From Enterococcus cecorum DSM 20682 = ATCC 43198 (GTDB taxonomy: Bacteria; Bacillota; Bacilli; Lactobacillales; Enterococcaceae), in NCBI RefSeq assembly GCF_000407565.1, contig NZ_ASWI01000006.1, positions 22,746 through 86,745 on the forward strand: a stretch of DNA of 64,000 bases, written 5' to 3'. The position numbers were made by a program, and so were the translations under genes. The notes under the pieces are model-generated. The model did not search any database. It was not told the origin of the DNA and was given only the letters and a program-made list of their open reading frames with translations. Positions 39,242 through 51,900 of this stretch are shown here, piece after piece. Position 1 is the stretch's first letter. Every line of letters starts with the position of its first letter.

Positions 39242-40111
39242 ATGAAAGGAATTATTCTAGCTGGCGGAAGTGGCACACGTCTATATCCATTAACTCGTGC
39301 AACTTCAAAACAATTAATGCCAATTTATGACAAACCAATGATTTATTATCCAATGTCTACTTTGATGTTGGCAGGAATTAAGGAAATCTTGATTATTTCT
39401 ACCCCTCAAGATACACCACGATTTGAAGAATTATTCGGTGACGGTCATGAGCTAGGAATTCATATTGAATATGCTGTACAACCAAGTCCAGATGGATTAG
39501 CACAAGCCTTCATTATCGGTGAAGAATTTATCGGTGATGATAGTGTCTGCCTTGTTTTAGGAGATAATATTTATTATGGTGGCGGTTTATCAAAAATGTT
39601 GCAACGTGCTGCTAGCAAAACAGAAGGTGCGACGGTCTTTGGCTATCATGTCAACGATCCAGAACGTTTTGGTGTGGTTGAATTTGACGAAAATATGACA
39701 GCTATCTCAATTGAAGAAAAACCAGAACATCCAAAATCAAATTATGCAGTAACAGGTCTTTACTTCTACGATAATGATGTGGTTGAAATTGCTAAAAATA
39801 TTAAACCATCTGCGCGTGGTGAACTAGAAATTACTGATGTCAATAAAGTATATCTAGAACGCGGTAAATTATCTGTTGAAGTGATGGGTCGTGGTTTTGC
39901 ATGGTTAGATACAGGCACACACGAATCTTTATTAGAAGCTTCTACCTTTATCGAAACCATTGAAAAACGTCAAAACTTAAAAGTCGCATGTTTAGAAGAA
40001 ATTGCTTATCGTATGGGGTATATCGGAAAAGAACAATTGGTTGAATTAGCACAACCGTTGAAAAAAAATCAATATGGACAATATTTATTACGATTAGCTG
40101 CGCAAAACTAG
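39242..40111 (+). CDS. rmlA: Glucose-1-phosphate thymidylyltransferase
   Basis: A 289-residue nucleotidyltransferase that makes dTDP-glucose, the first step to dTDP-L-rhamnose. It opens [20 protein letters not shown] with the nucleotide loop and continues with [15 protein letters not shown], and contains [11 protein letters not shown] and [11 protein letters not shown] with the metal Asp. It is the first of rmlA-rmlC-rmlB-rmlD. dTDP-rhamnose is normally feedback inhibitory for this enzyme. Confidence 0.97.
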   Translation: MKGIILAGGSGTRLYPLTRATSKQLMPIYDKPMIYYPMSTLMLAGIKEILIISTPQDTPRFEELFGDGHELGIHIEYAVQPSPDGLAQAFIIGEEFIGDDSVCLVLGDNIYYGGGLSKMLQRAASKTEGATVFGYHVNDPERFGVVEFDENMTAISIEEKPEHPKSNYAVTGLYFYDNDVVEIAKNIKPSARGELEITDVNKVYLERGKLSVEVMGRGFAWLDTGTHESLLEASTFIETIEKRQNLKVACLEEIAYRMGYIGKEQLVELAQPLKKNQYGQYLLRLAAQN

Positions 40112-40122
40112 GAGGATTTGTT

Positions 40123-41734
<1,612 letters not shown>

Positions 41735-41770
41735 GCAATCTGACTGATAAAAAACTCAATAAAAACTTTT

Positions 41771-41806
41771 AAAAGGCTCGCTCGAATCATTCTGAGCAGC
41801 CTTTTT
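41771..41806 (+). terminator. Terminator-like hairpin between rmlB and rmlD
   Basis: GGCT.GCTC pairs with GAGC.GCC between AAAA and TTTTT. It may only partly end transcripts, since rmlD has no obvious strong promoter of its own. Confidence 0.75.
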
Positions 41807-41858
41807 CAACGATTTAAAGCATAAAGTCATTTAAAAGATTTTTAAAGGAGAGAAAAAT

Positions 41859-42707
41859 ATGATTTTATTAACTGGTGGAACTGGTCAATTAGGTACCGAA
41901 TTACGTCATTTACTTGATGAAAAAGGAGTGAAGTATGTCTCTACTGATGCCAAGGAAATGGATATTACGGATGCTCAAGCGACAATGGATTATATCACTA
42001 ATCTAAAACCAACTGTTATCTATCATTGTGCTGCTTATACTGCAGTAGATAAGGCAGAAGATGAAGGAAAAGCATTAGATGAAAAAATCAATGTGGATGG
42101 TACACGTAATGTTGCACTAGCAGCTAAAGAAGTAGGTGCTACATTAGTTTATATCAGTACGGACTATGTATTTGACGGAAAATTAAAGGATGGCGAATAT
42201 GCAGTAGATGCCCCAATCAATCCATTAAATGAATATGGACGTACCAAAGCTTTAGGAGAAAAAGCGGTTCAAGAAATAATGGATGATTACTACATTATCC
42301 GCACTTCTTGGGTATTTGGTAAGTATGGTCACAATTTTGTCTTTACGATGCAAAAATTGGCTGAAACGCGTGATGAACTCACAATCGTTAATGACCAATT
42401 CGGCCGCCCAACTTGGACACGTACATTAGCTGAATTTATGTATTTTGTGATTGATCAAAAAGCGCCATTTGGCATTTATCACTTATCAAATGACAACGCT
42501 TGTTCATGGTATGAGTTTGCTAAGGAAATTTTGAAAGATACGGATGTTAAAGTTTCACCAGTCACTTCAGAACAATTTCCACAAAAAGCAACTCGCCCAC
42601 AATATTCAGTTATGGACTTATCTAAAACTAAAGCACTTGGATTCCATATTCCTACATGGCAAGAAGCACTTCAAGGCATGCTAGCAGCAGTTGCACAAGG
42701 CGAATAA
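41859..42707 (+). CDS. rmlD: dTDP-4-dehydrorhamnose reductase
   Basis: A 282-residue NAD(P)H-dependent SDR reductase making dTDP-L-rhamnose. It has LTGGTGQLGTELR (residues 4-16), STDYVFDG and YGRTKALGEKAV with the catalytic Tyr/Lys, and the family's RTSWVFGKYGHNFV. AAGGAGAG precedes the ATG. It completes the rhamnose donor pathway that feeds the GT2 enzymes on both sides. Confidence 0.96.
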   Translation: MILLTGGTGQLGTELRHLLDEKGVKYVSTDAKEMDITDAQATMDYITNLKPTVIYHCAAYTAVDKAEDEGKALDEKINVDGTRNVALAAKEVGATLVYISTDYVFDGKLKDGEYAVDAPINPLNEYGRTKALGEKAVQEIMDDYYIIRTSWVFGKYGHNFVFTMQKLAETRDELTIVNDQFGRPTWTRTLAEFMYFVIDQKAPFGIYHLSNDNACSWYEFAKEILKDTDVKVSPVTSEQFPQKATRPQYSVMDLSKTKALGFHIPTWQEALQGMLAAVAQGE

Positions 42708-42752
42708 AAAATTCGAGAATGGGAAAATGATATTGGGAGGAGAAAAGGGCTT

Positions 42753-45752
42753 ATGAAAATGAAAAAATGGATGACTTTAGGCGTTTGTGTCACAACACTT
42801 TCAATGCTAACAGGGATATATCCGACTTTTCAATCTGTACATGCCGATGATACGCAATCAACGAGCACAACGAATACATTAAATGAAACTTCGACTACAA
42901 CTTCCACAACCTCAGTTACCAAATCTGAGGAAACAATTTCTATTACGCCAAACACTGCCAATACGACTTCTGAGGTAGCCGTCCAAGCCGCTGTTCAGTC
43001 AGTTAAACCAATCGAAGGTACTATCAAGAATGTGAACCAAGAAAATGGTACCTATGATGTTGTTGTAAAAGTGAATGAAAATGTGCAGTCAGGTATTAAA
43101 CAAGTATTAGTTCCAATCTGGTCAGATGCACAACAAAAAGATATCAAATGGTATGAAGCAAAATTACAAGATGATGGTACGTGGATTGTTCATATGAATT
43201 TTTCTGAACATCAGTATCATCGAGCAACTTTTCATACCCATGTCTATGTGTACTCAAACGATAACAAGCATAATATTGGCACTGTTTTAAATGATACTAC
43301 TATTGAATCTCGTGAAACAAAACTGAGTGCTAAAATTCAGAATGTAAATACATCAAAAGGAAGTTATGATGTTGTCATTTATGGAAGTAGTAGTTCGGGC
43401 ATTCATCATGTAAAAGTTCCAATTTGGTCTTCAAAAGATCAGAGTGACATTAAATGGTATGATGCAGTTAAACAACCTGATGGTAGTTATTTAGTTCATA
43501 TGAATATTGCTAATCATAAATATCATCATGGAGTTTATCATACCCATGTATATATGTATAATAATGACCATTCAGGCAGAGCGATTGTAGTTAATGATAC
43601 TAATTTGCCAGAAACCAATAATACGAAATTAGATGCGAGAATTACGAATGTAAATATTTCAAATGGCTCATACGATGTAATAATTAAGGGGCAAATTGAT
43701 TCAGGTGTAAGAGAAATTTTAGTACCAATCTGGTCTGATGAAAATCAGAAGGATATCAAGTGGTACAAAGCAAGTAAGCAATCTGATGGATCTTATGTTG
43801 TGCACATGAATATTGCCAATCATAAATATAATCGTGGCACCTATACAACACATGTATATATGTATGGTAATAATGGAAAACAACACGGAATGGTTGTAGG
43901 TAATACAGCTCTACCAGATGTTAATACGAAATTGGATGCCGAAATTAAACATGTTAATAAAGACAAGGGTAGTTATGACGTTGTCATCAAAGGTCAGATT
44001 GATTCTGGCGTAAGAGAAATCCTGGTACCAATTTGGTCTGATAAAAATCAAAAAGATATCAAATGGTACAAAGCAAGTAAACAAGCTGATGATAGCTATA
44101 TTGTGCATATGAATATTGCGAACCATAAATACAATCGTGGCACTTATACGACACATGTATATATGTATGGTAATAACGGAAAGCAACATGGAATGGTTGT
44201 AGGAAATACAATTTTACCTGATGTTCATTCAAAATTAGAGGCTGAAATTAAGAATGTCAATCAAGCTGAAGGTAGCTATGACGTAGTTATTAATGGCCAA
44301 ATAGATTCAGGTATTAAAGAAATATTAGTACCAATTTGGTCGGCAAAAGACCAAAATGATATCAAATGGTACAAAGCTGAAAAACAGGTTGATGGTAGTT
44401 ATGTTGTGCATATGAATATTGCGAACCATAAATATAATCGCGGGACGTATACAACACATGTTTACATGTATAGTAACAACGGAAAACAACATGGTATTGT
44501 GGTTGGCAATGTTGAAATAAAAAATATACCTAATACATTAAGTGGGAAAATAATAAATGTTAATCAAACAAATAGTAGTTATGATGTTGTCATCGATGCT
44601 TTTTCAAATTCTGGTATTCGTGAAATTTTAATTCCAATTTGGTCTAGAAATGATCAAAGTGATATAAAGTGGTACAAAGCTGAAGAGGGTGCAGATGGAA
44701 AATGGCATGTTCACATGCAAGCTGCAAATCATAATTTTAATTCCGGGGCATTTTATACACATGTTTATATGTATATGAATAATGGCAAATTTGAGTTTTT
44801 GAATTTAGGGCAAACCGTACTAAGTGATATTTCAAAATCAAGTGGGAATTCTGCGCGAATTGTTAATGTAGACTTCGATAATGGAAATTATGATGTATTA
44901 GTAAAAGTTGATAATAAGTTAAATGTGAGTAAAATCTTGGTTCCAACGTGGTCAAGTATTGATCAATCAGATATTATATGGCATGAAGCGAAAAACATTG
45001 GAAATGGCTATTATAAAGCTCATATTTCTGTCATGGATCATCAGCTTCTATCAGGAATATATAAATCTGATGTATATATTTATCAGTTCGGAGTAAAGAA
45101 CCCAATTGGTTTACCTGCAGGGAGTATTAATCTATCGAAACCATATAAGATAATAGATATTTCTGAACATCAAAAACCTGATTTAATCAATTACGATGAA
45201 TTAGCAAAGCATATTAGAGGAGTTATCGTTCGTATTCAATATGGTCAAAATTATGTTGATATGCATTATAAGAAACATATTACAGAATTAAAGAAACGTA
45301 ATATTCCAGTAGCAGTATATGCTTGGGTTAGGGGTCAGGACTATAATCAAATGGTCAATGAAGCAAAATTGTTTTATAACAGAGCAAAGGAGTTTAATCC
45401 TTCTTTTTGGTGGTTAGACGTGGAGGAACCAGGGTTAATGACTCAAGCTAATAATAATGTTAGAAGTGGCGTTGAGTTATATAGGTCAACGTTATCGAAC
45501 TTGGGTGCTAAAAAAATAGGTTTATATATCGGTAATGATAAGTATAAATTATACAATGTGGATACAAGCAAATTTCAAGGTATTTGGATTCCAACTTATG
45601 GATTAGATAACGGTCTCTATCAAGGGTATAATCCTACCAGTACAAACGTATATGACTTACATCAATACACTTCTAACGGTAAAATAAATGGCTATGGATA
45701 TAATTTAGATATTTCAAGATTAGTTAATAAAAATTTTGATTACTTCTTTTAG
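42753..45752 (+). CDS. Secreted GH25 muramidase with seven Bsp-like repeats
   Basis: A 999-residue exported protein. A signal peptide (MTLGVCVTTLSMLTGIYPTF, cut near VHADD) is followed by a Thr/Ser-rich stretch. Seven repeats of about 100 residues then run from about 95 to 790, each with a YDVV..VPIWS..DIKWY..HVYMY pattern like the GBS Bsp-like domain. A C-terminal GH25 lysozyme domain (about 805-999) carries IIDISEHQK and WWLDVEEPG with catalytic Asp/Glu. There is no LPxTG or membrane anchor. Repeats 3-5 are nearly identical. It probably cuts peptidoglycan at sites dressed with the rhamnopolysaccharide. Its presence inside the locus is notable. Confidence 0.9.
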   Translation: MKMKKWMTLGVCVTTLSMLTGIYPTFQSVHADDTQSTSTTNTLNETSTTTSTTSVTKSEETISITPNTANTTSEVAVQAAVQSVKPIEGTIKNVNQENGTYDVVVKVNENVQSGIKQVLVPIWSDAQQKDIKWYEAKLQDDGTWIVHMNFSEHQYHRATFHTHVYVYSNDNKHNIGTVLNDTTIESRETKLSAKIQNVNTSKGSYDVVIYGSSSSGIHHVKVPIWSSKDQSDIKWYDAVKQPDGSYLVHMNIANHKYHHGVYHTHVYMYNNDHSGRAIVVNDTNLPETNNTKLDARITNVNISNGSYDVIIKGQIDSGVREILVPIWSDENQKDIKWYKASKQSDGSYVVHMNIANHKYNRGTYTTHVYMYGNNGKQHGMVVGNTALPDVNTKLDAEIKHVNKDKGSYDVVIKGQIDSGVREILVPIWSDKNQKDIKWYKASKQADDSYIVHMNIANHKYNRGTYTTHVYMYGNNGKQHGMVVGNTILPDVHSKLEAEIKNVNQAEGSYDVVINGQIDSGIKEILVPIWSAKDQNDIKWYKAEKQVDGSYVVHMNIANHKYNRGTYTTHVYMYSNNGKQHGIVVGNVEIKNIPNTLSGKIINVNQTNSSYDVVIDAFSNSGIREILIPIWSRNDQSDIKWYKAEEGADGKWHVHMQAANHNFNSGAFYTHVYMYMNNGKFEFLNLGQTVLSDISKSSGNSARIVNVDFDNGNYDVLVKVDNKLNVSKILVPTWSSIDQSDIIWHEAKNIGNGYYKAHISVMDHQLLSGIYKSDVYIYQFGVKNPIGLPAGSINLSKPYKIIDISEHQKPDLINYDELAKHIRGVIVRIQYGQNYVDMHYKKHITELKKRNIPVAVYAWVRGQDYNQMVNEAKLFYNRAKEFNPSFWWLDVEEPGLMTQANNNVRSGVELYRSTLSNLGAKKIGLYIGNDKYKLYNVDTSKFQGIWIPTYGLDNGLYQGYNPTSTNVYDLHQYTSNGKINGYGYNLDISRLVNKNFDYFF

Positions 45753-45777
45753 TTATAGGACAGAAAGGAAAAAGTTA

Positions 45778-46713
45778 ATGGAAGATAATAAGATTGCTAT
45801 AATGATTCCGTGTTTTAATGAGGAATTAACGATTAAAAAAGTAATAAACGATTTTCAAAGAGAACTTCCTCAGGCGAGTATTTATGTTTATGACAACAAT
45901 TCTACAGATGCAACTTACTCAATTGCTGTAGAAGAAGGTGCGATTGTAAAAAAGGAGCCCCGTCAAGGTAAGGGAAATGTTATTCGACAGATGTTTTTTG
46001 ATATTGAGGCTGATTATTATATAATGGTTGATGGAGATGATACTTATCCAGCAGAAGCTTGTCATTCATTAATTGAAGGATTAAAAGAAGGATATGATAT
46101 GGTAATTGGAGATAGGTTATCTAATGGCACATATTATTCTGAGAATAAACGAGCTTTTCATGATTTAGGAAATAATTTTGTAAGAGATTCTATTAATAGT
46201 TTATACAAAAGTAGTATTAAAGATGTTATGACTGGATATCGAGCATTTAATAAAATTTTTGTGAAATCATTTCCAGTAATGAGTTCTGGTTTTCAAATTG
46301 AGACAGAATTCACAATTCATGCATTGGATAAGAGATTTAAACTTCTAGAGATTCCGATAGAGTATAGGGATCGGCCGGAAGGAAGTGAGTCGAAACTAAA
46401 TACTTACTCAGATGGATTAAAAGTAGTCTTTACAATCTTAAAAATGTTTAAAGATTACAAACCGCTATTATTTTTTGGATTTTTTTTCCTATTGTTTTTC
46501 ATTTTAGGTTTATTTATTGGGGGGCCAGTAATTTATGAGTTTATGGAAACAGGATTTATAACTAAGGTTCCTTCTGCACTATTGGCAACTGGATTAATGA
46601 TAATATCTTTTTTATCATTATTTACTGGTTTAATACTTGATACTGTAGTAATGAATCAAAAAAAAGACTACGAGTTACAACTACAAGGTTTTTACGCTAA
46701 TTATAAAAAATAA
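45778..46713 (+). CDS. Membrane GT2 glycosyltransferase (DPM1/GtrB-like)
   Basis: A 311-residue enzyme with an N-terminal GT-A domain (IAIMIPCFNEELTIKKVI, VYDNNSTDAT, VDGDDTYPAEA) and two C-terminal membrane helices (about 230-255 and 270-300). This layout fits transferases that move a sugar from a nucleotide to undecaprenyl phosphate. In enterococcal Epa loci EpaI has a comparable form. ATG 45778 is preceded by AGAAAGGAAAAAG. AT-rich codons such as ATA and AGA are more frequent than in the rml genes. A strong terminator follows. Confidence 0.85.
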   Translation: MEDNKIAIMIPCFNEELTIKKVINDFQRELPQASIYVYDNNSTDATYSIAVEEGAIVKKEPRQGKGNVIRQMFFDIEADYYIMVDGDDTYPAEACHSLIEGLKEGYDMVIGDRLSNGTYYSENKRAFHDLGNNFVRDSINSLYKSSIKDVMTGYRAFNKIFVKSFPVMSSGFQIETEFTIHALDKRFKLLEIPIEYRDRPEGSESKLNTYSDGLKVVFTILKMFKDYKPLLFFGFFFLLFFILGLFIGGPVIYEFMETGFITKVPSALLATGLMIISFLSLFTGLILDTVVMNQKKDYELQLQGFYANYKK

Positions 46714-46720
46714 TATTATC

Positions 46721-46767
46721 GCCTAAGAATATTTGTTTAACAAATTATTATTCTTAGGCATTTTTTC
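46721..46767 (+). terminator. Terminator after the membrane GT2 gene
   Basis: GCCTAAGAATA and TATTCTTAGGC form an 11-bp stem whose loop is itself palindromic (ATTTGTT/AACAAAT). Six T follow. Confidence 0.92.
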
Positions 46768-46906
46768 TTAAATTGTTGCGTATTATTTAAACTTGGTTAC
46801 ATTTTTGCTAATTACCTTGCTATTAGTATTTTCATTATGTAAAATAGGACTGTTAATTATCTTACTTTTTTTTAATATACTGAATGACTTCGAAAGGAAT
46901 ATAAGG

Positions 46907-47713
46907 ATGATAAAAGATTTGTTTTCTATTTTTAAAGATGTTTTGACTAACAAAAAATTATTAATGCAATTTTCGTATAATGATTTTCGTTCGAGATATG
47001 CGAGTTCTACGTTAGGTATTTTTTGGGCATTTGTCAATCCAATCGTAACGGTGTTGACTTATTGGTTTGTTTTTGATGTTGGTTTGAAATCAGGATTAAC
47101 AGATGGAAAATATCCGTTTATCTGTTACTTACTGACAGGGATTGTCCCATGGTTTTATTTTTCTGATGTCTTGGGTTCAGCAACCAATGTTTTTAGAGAA
47201 TACAGTTATTTAGTTAAAAAAGTTGTCTTTAATATTCGAATTTTGCCGACTTCAAAGCTGATTTCTAATTTATATATGCACATTTTTTTCTTGGCAATTG
47301 CATTTCTAGTAACGATTTTGAATGGCTTTATTCCTAGTATCCAAACGATTCAAGTAATCTATTATGGCTTTTGTATGATGATGTTCTTAACTGGCTTGAC
47401 TTGGATTACAGCCTCTATTCAACCATTTTTCCCTGATATCAATCAATTTATTGGTGTCATCATGCAAACTTTGATGTGGGGAAGTCCGGTACTTTGGAGT
47501 GTGAGTGCTTTTCCACCAGTTGTTCAAACTATTTTAAAATTAAATCCACTATTTTATGTGATTCAAGGATACCGTAATGCATTCTTTAGTGAAGGTTGGT
47601 TCTGGCAACATCCCGCTTTAAGCATTTATTTTTGGGTTTGGACACTTGCGTTACTGTTAATTGGTAGTGTCGTCTTTAAACGCTTGAAACCACATTTTTC
47701 TGATGTATTATAA
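46907..47713 (+). CDS. Polysaccharide ABC exporter, permease
   Basis: A 268-residue ABC-2 type permease with six membrane helices, RgpC/EpaL-like. It begins MIKDLFSIFKDVLTNKKLLM and includes SRYASSTLGIFWAFVNPIV, the characteristic start of Wzm/RgpC permeases. ATG 46907 is the correct start; the in-frame extension to 46793 has no ribosome binding site. With the ATPase that follows it exports the lipid-linked rhamnan across the membrane. Confidence 0.92.
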   Translation: MIKDLFSIFKDVLTNKKLLMQFSYNDFRSRYASSTLGIFWAFVNPIVTVLTYWFVFDVGLKSGLTDGKYPFICYLLTGIVPWFYFSDVLGSATNVFREYSYLVKKVVFNIRILPTSKLISNLYMHIFFLAIAFLVTILNGFIPSIQTIQVIYYGFCMMMFLTGLTWITASIQPFFPDINQFIGVIMQTLMWGSPVLWSVSAFPPVVQTILKLNPLFYVIQGYRNAFFSEGWFWQHPALSIYFWVWTLALLLIGSVVFKRLKPHFSDVL

Positions 47714-47724
47714 GGAGAGTTTCT

Positions 47725-48930
47725 ATGAGTGAATATGCAATTGAATTAAAACATATAACAAAAACCTATGCGATGTATGCAAAGCCAACTGACCGATTAA
47801 AAGAGGCACTTGATTTTCGTCGTAGATCTTATCATGACATTTTCTATGCCTTAAATGATGTGAATATTCATATCAAAAAAGGCGAAATGATTGGCTTCAT
47901 CGGTGAAAATGGATCTGGCAAATCAACTTTGTTAAAGATTATTACGGGTGTTTTGACGCCAACAAGTGGTGAAATGCAAATTAATGGGAATATTGCTGCC
48001 TTACTAGAATTAGGTTCTGGTTTTAATCCTGAATATTCCGGTTATGATAATATTTATCTAAACGGGATGGTACTTGGATTTACCAAAGAACAAGTGGATG
48101 GAATGGTAGATGATATCATTAGTTTTGCTGATATTGGCGATCATCTATACCAACCAGTGAAAACCTACTCAAGTGGGATGTTTGTCCGTCTAGCTTTTGC
48201 AGTGGCGATTAATGTTGATCCGGAAATCTTAATTGTCGATGAGGCCTTAGCGGTGGGCGATTTAGAGTTTCAGTTAAAATGTATGGAGAAATTTACTGAG
48301 TTTCGAAATGCAGGTAAGACGATTCTCTTTGTTTCTCATGATGTAAATGCGGTTCGTCGTTTTTGTGACCGGGTGTATTGGTTGAAAAATGGCGTTGTTG
48401 AAAATGAAGGCGAAACAATGGAAGTGACTGAAGAATATGAGAACTTCTTAAAACGTAAATCATTAAAAACGGTCGATCGTGAAAAGAGTGTAGTAGAAGA
48501 ACATAGTGCACCAGAAATCGTAACGGTTGATTCAGCAACACTTTTAGATGGAAATCTTGAACCAGTAGATATTGTGGAACAAAATTCGACCGTTTATGTC
48601 AAAGTTGAATATACGGTTAAAGATGAAAGTCCGAAAAATCCCGTATTAGGTGTGGCCATTCGTACAGTGCAAAATCATTATGTCTGTGGCTTAAATACGC
48701 TGCTAGATAAAACGGTTATTCCATGGAAAAAAGGGAAAAATGTTTTTTACATCAAATATCCAAATATGTCTTTACTAAGTGGTGAATATTACTTTGATGT
48801 GGCCTTCTTTGAGGAAAATGCCACCGTCCCATTTGTTTATAAAACCAAATACGTCACCATGTTTATTACAGGGAAATATGTTGGTGAAGGAATTGTGGTC
48901 CTTGATCATGAATGGAAGGAATCGATTTAG
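47725..48930 (+). CDS. Polysaccharide ABC exporter, ATP-binding protein
   Basis: A 401-residue Wzt/RgpD-type ATPase. Walker A GENGSGKSTLLKI (about residues 59-71), signature YSSGMFVRLAFAV and Walker B ILIVDEALAVGD are intact. A C-terminal domain of about 150 residues (from DSATLLDGNLEPVDI) has the beta-sandwich carbohydrate-binding character of O-antigen exporters, so chain recognition may occur here. It overlaps none of its neighbours but abuts the next gene directly. EpaM occupies this place in enterococci. Confidence 0.93.
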   Translation: MSEYAIELKHITKTYAMYAKPTDRLKEALDFRRRSYHDIFYALNDVNIHIKKGEMIGFIGENGSGKSTLLKIITGVLTPTSGEMQINGNIAALLELGSGFNPEYSGYDNIYLNGMVLGFTKEQVDGMVDDIISFADIGDHLYQPVKTYSSGMFVRLAFAVAINVDPEILIVDEALAVGDLEFQLKCMEKFTEFRNAGKTILFVSHDVNAVRRFCDRVYWLKNGVVENEGETMEVTEEYENFLKRKSLKTVDREKSVVEEHSAPEIVTVDSATLLDGNLEPVDIVEQNSTVYVKVEYTVKDESPKNPVLGVAIRTVQNHYVCGLNTLLDKTVIPWKKGKNVFYIKYPNMSLLSGEYYFDVAFFEENATVPFVYKTKYVTMFITGKYVGEGIVVLDHEWKESI

Positions 48931-51900
48931 ATGAAATACGATTTTGAGCTTTCTTTAGATGAGCACACAAGTTTAGGAAAAATAGTTAAACAGATTAAAC
49001 CTCATAGTAATGTCTTGGAATTTGGTCCCGGCAATGGGAGAATGACGAGATATCTAATAGATGTGTTACATTGTGAAGTTTCTATTGTTGAGTTTGACAA
49101 AGAGTTATTTGATTTTGTCATGACTTTTGCTAAAGATGGTGTTTATGGCAATATTGAAGATTATCATTGGGTTGAAAAGTTTAAAGGTCAAAAATATGAT
49201 GCAGTTGTTTTTGCTGATGTTTTAGAACATTTAACCAATCCTGAAGAAGTGTTAAAGCAAGTCGTGCCTTTCTTAAAAGAGGATGGACAGGTTTTAATTA
49301 CTTTTCCTAATCTGGCACATAATTCGGTATTGATAGATTTATTTAATAATCAACTAAATTGGAATCAGTATGGATTATTAGATGCCACTCACCACAGCTT
49401 CTTTACAGAAAAAGGGTTTTTAGATTTATTTCAACGGGTGGGCTTAAATGTCGCAATTGAGGACTTTACTTATTCACAAGTTGGGCAAAATGAAATTGAT
49501 TCACATTACGAAGACTTACCTTTAGATGTTCAATTTGCTTTTAAAAATCGCTTATTTGGTGAGGTCTATCAGTATTTCTTTGCTTTACAAAAATCTCCGG
49601 TTGCACAGCCAATTTTGGAACAGCCAGAGAATTCAAGCTTTGTGAAACATGTGAATATATATTTTGAGACACCTTCAGGCATTACTTCGCTTACTTACAC
49701 GATGAATAATCGTACAGGTGAAAATCGTCGCTATGACCTACAAGTGGCAGAAGATGTGCAAAATGTGTATGTCGAGCCATTACGTGGGGATGGCATTGTG
49801 AGTTTTAAAGCCTACATCAATAACCAACCTTATCGACGCTTTACGCAAAAAGCCATGTGGAATAAAGATGGTATCTATCTATTTTCAAATACCGAGTCAG
49901 AAAATCATTTTGTTTTTTCTGGCAAAGGGGTCGCAAACAAGACATTGAGTATTGAATTGGAATATTTATTTGACGGAGAATTCAGTGAAATTCAGCATGT
50001 CATTTTGAATGATTTTAAACGTCATCGCTTGGAAAAAATGCGTATCGAACAACAACGAGCTGAATATGAAAAACAAGTACAAGCTCGCTATGAATCAATG
50101 GCTTTACGCTATAATCAAGTGGTAGAATCCAAAGCATGGCAACGTCATCGAAAGTTCAAACAGTTTCGTGATCAATTATTTGCCAATCGCAGTCATAAAA
50201 AATTACGCGATGAGCTGATTCATCTAAATATCGAATCAGTGGAAGTAGACAGTGAATTACACACTACGATTATTAAAGGGTGGGGATATTCCAAAGTAGA
50301 CCACGAGCCGCTGAATTATCAATTACAGTACGACGAAGGCTGCTTTTATAAAGTGACCCCCTTATATCGTAAAGACGTCAATGATGCTTTAAAACTACCT
50401 GATAAGAAAAAATATGGTTTTATTATCGAAGTAGAACATTTTGAAAATCAAGGCAATGTACATCTCTACGTGCAAACAATTAATGGGGAGCAGATTCCAG
50501 TCTTAATTGATCGTCATAATTTATCCAATGCTTCTGTGTATCGACGTGTGCGCTATTTACTTGGTATGATGCGCCATTTAGGAATTAAAGGAACGATTCA
50601 GCACATTAAACAACGTAAGAATAATCAAGATGCCTATGATCGTTGGATTGAAGAAAATGAGTCGTATGATATCAATCAAATCAAGCAGGAAATTGCTACA
50701 TTTAGTTATCAACCAAAAATCTCAATTGCGGTGCCAGTGTACAACGTAGAAGAAAAATGGCTAAGAGCTTGTGTAGATTCCCTTAAAAATCAATACTATT
50801 CGAACTGGGAATTGTGTATCGCAGATGATGCTTCAACACAAAGTTATATTCGTCCGCTACTTGAAGGGATGATGGCGGAAGATGAAAGAATTAAAGTTGT
50901 ATTCCGTAGTGAAAATGGTCATATTTCCGAAGCCACCAATTCAGCTTTAGGCATCTGTACTGGAGATTACATTGGGTTCATGGATAATGATGATGAACTA
51001 GCGCCAAATGCCCTATATGAAGTGGTCAAAGCTTTGAATGAAGACCGAGCTATCGAATTTATTTATACGGATGAAGATAAGATTACGACCCGTGGCAAAC
51101 GTTTTGATCCATTCTTTAAACCAAATTGGAATGAGACTTTGTTACTAGGACATAATTATATTACGCACTTTGTTGTGGTTAAAAATGATCTAGTCTTGCG
51201 TGAAGTGGGCGGCTTAAGAAAAGAATATAATGGTAGCCAAGATTACGATTTTGTCTTGCGTGCAACCCAAAAAGCCAAAAAAATTCATCACATTGCCAAG
51301 ATTTTATATCATTGGCGTACCGTTGAGACTTCTACGGCACTTGATCCGCAAACAAAGGAATATGCTTATGTGGCAGGTAGAAGAGCCTTAGAAGATCATA
51401 TTTTACGAATGAATCAACGTGGCAAAGTTACGATGACGAAAAACTATGGGGCTTACAAGATTGATTTTGATCATGGTGATAAGGCTAAGATTTCTATTAT
51501 TCCTACCAATCCGGAATTGGTGGATGCGACCTGGGCGAAGGCGTTGTTGGAAAAGACTAATTATTCGAATTGTGAATTACTCTTGCCAGCCAAGGTAGCT
51601 GACCTTAAAAATCCACGATTGACATTAACATCAGCAACTTCAGTGGAACAATTGATTGAAGCTGCTACAGGTGAATATTTTGTGTTCATTGATGCAAGAT
51701 TACTACCGGCTGATTATCGTTGGTTAGAAGAAATGATGAACTTCATGAAACAAAAACATGCTGGGTTAGTGACTGGTAAGATTGTGAATCAGGATGATTT
51801 CGTAATGAATATCGGTGTAGTAGTGGATGCTCAAGCAAAAGAAATCCAATACGAACAAGCTGGGGTTTCTAATAAAACAATTGGTTATTATTTCCGCCCA

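Noticed and set aside
43911..44189. Minus-strand ORF inside the muramidase repeats
   Set aside because: A by-product of the repeated coding sequence on the other strand.
42753..45200. CRISPR-like periodic repeats
   Set aside because: The period of about 300 bp comes from repeated protein domains, not short repeats with spacers.
46793..46906. Hydrophobic N-terminal extension of the exporter permease
   Set aside because: No ribosome binding site; homologues start at the position of ATG 46907.
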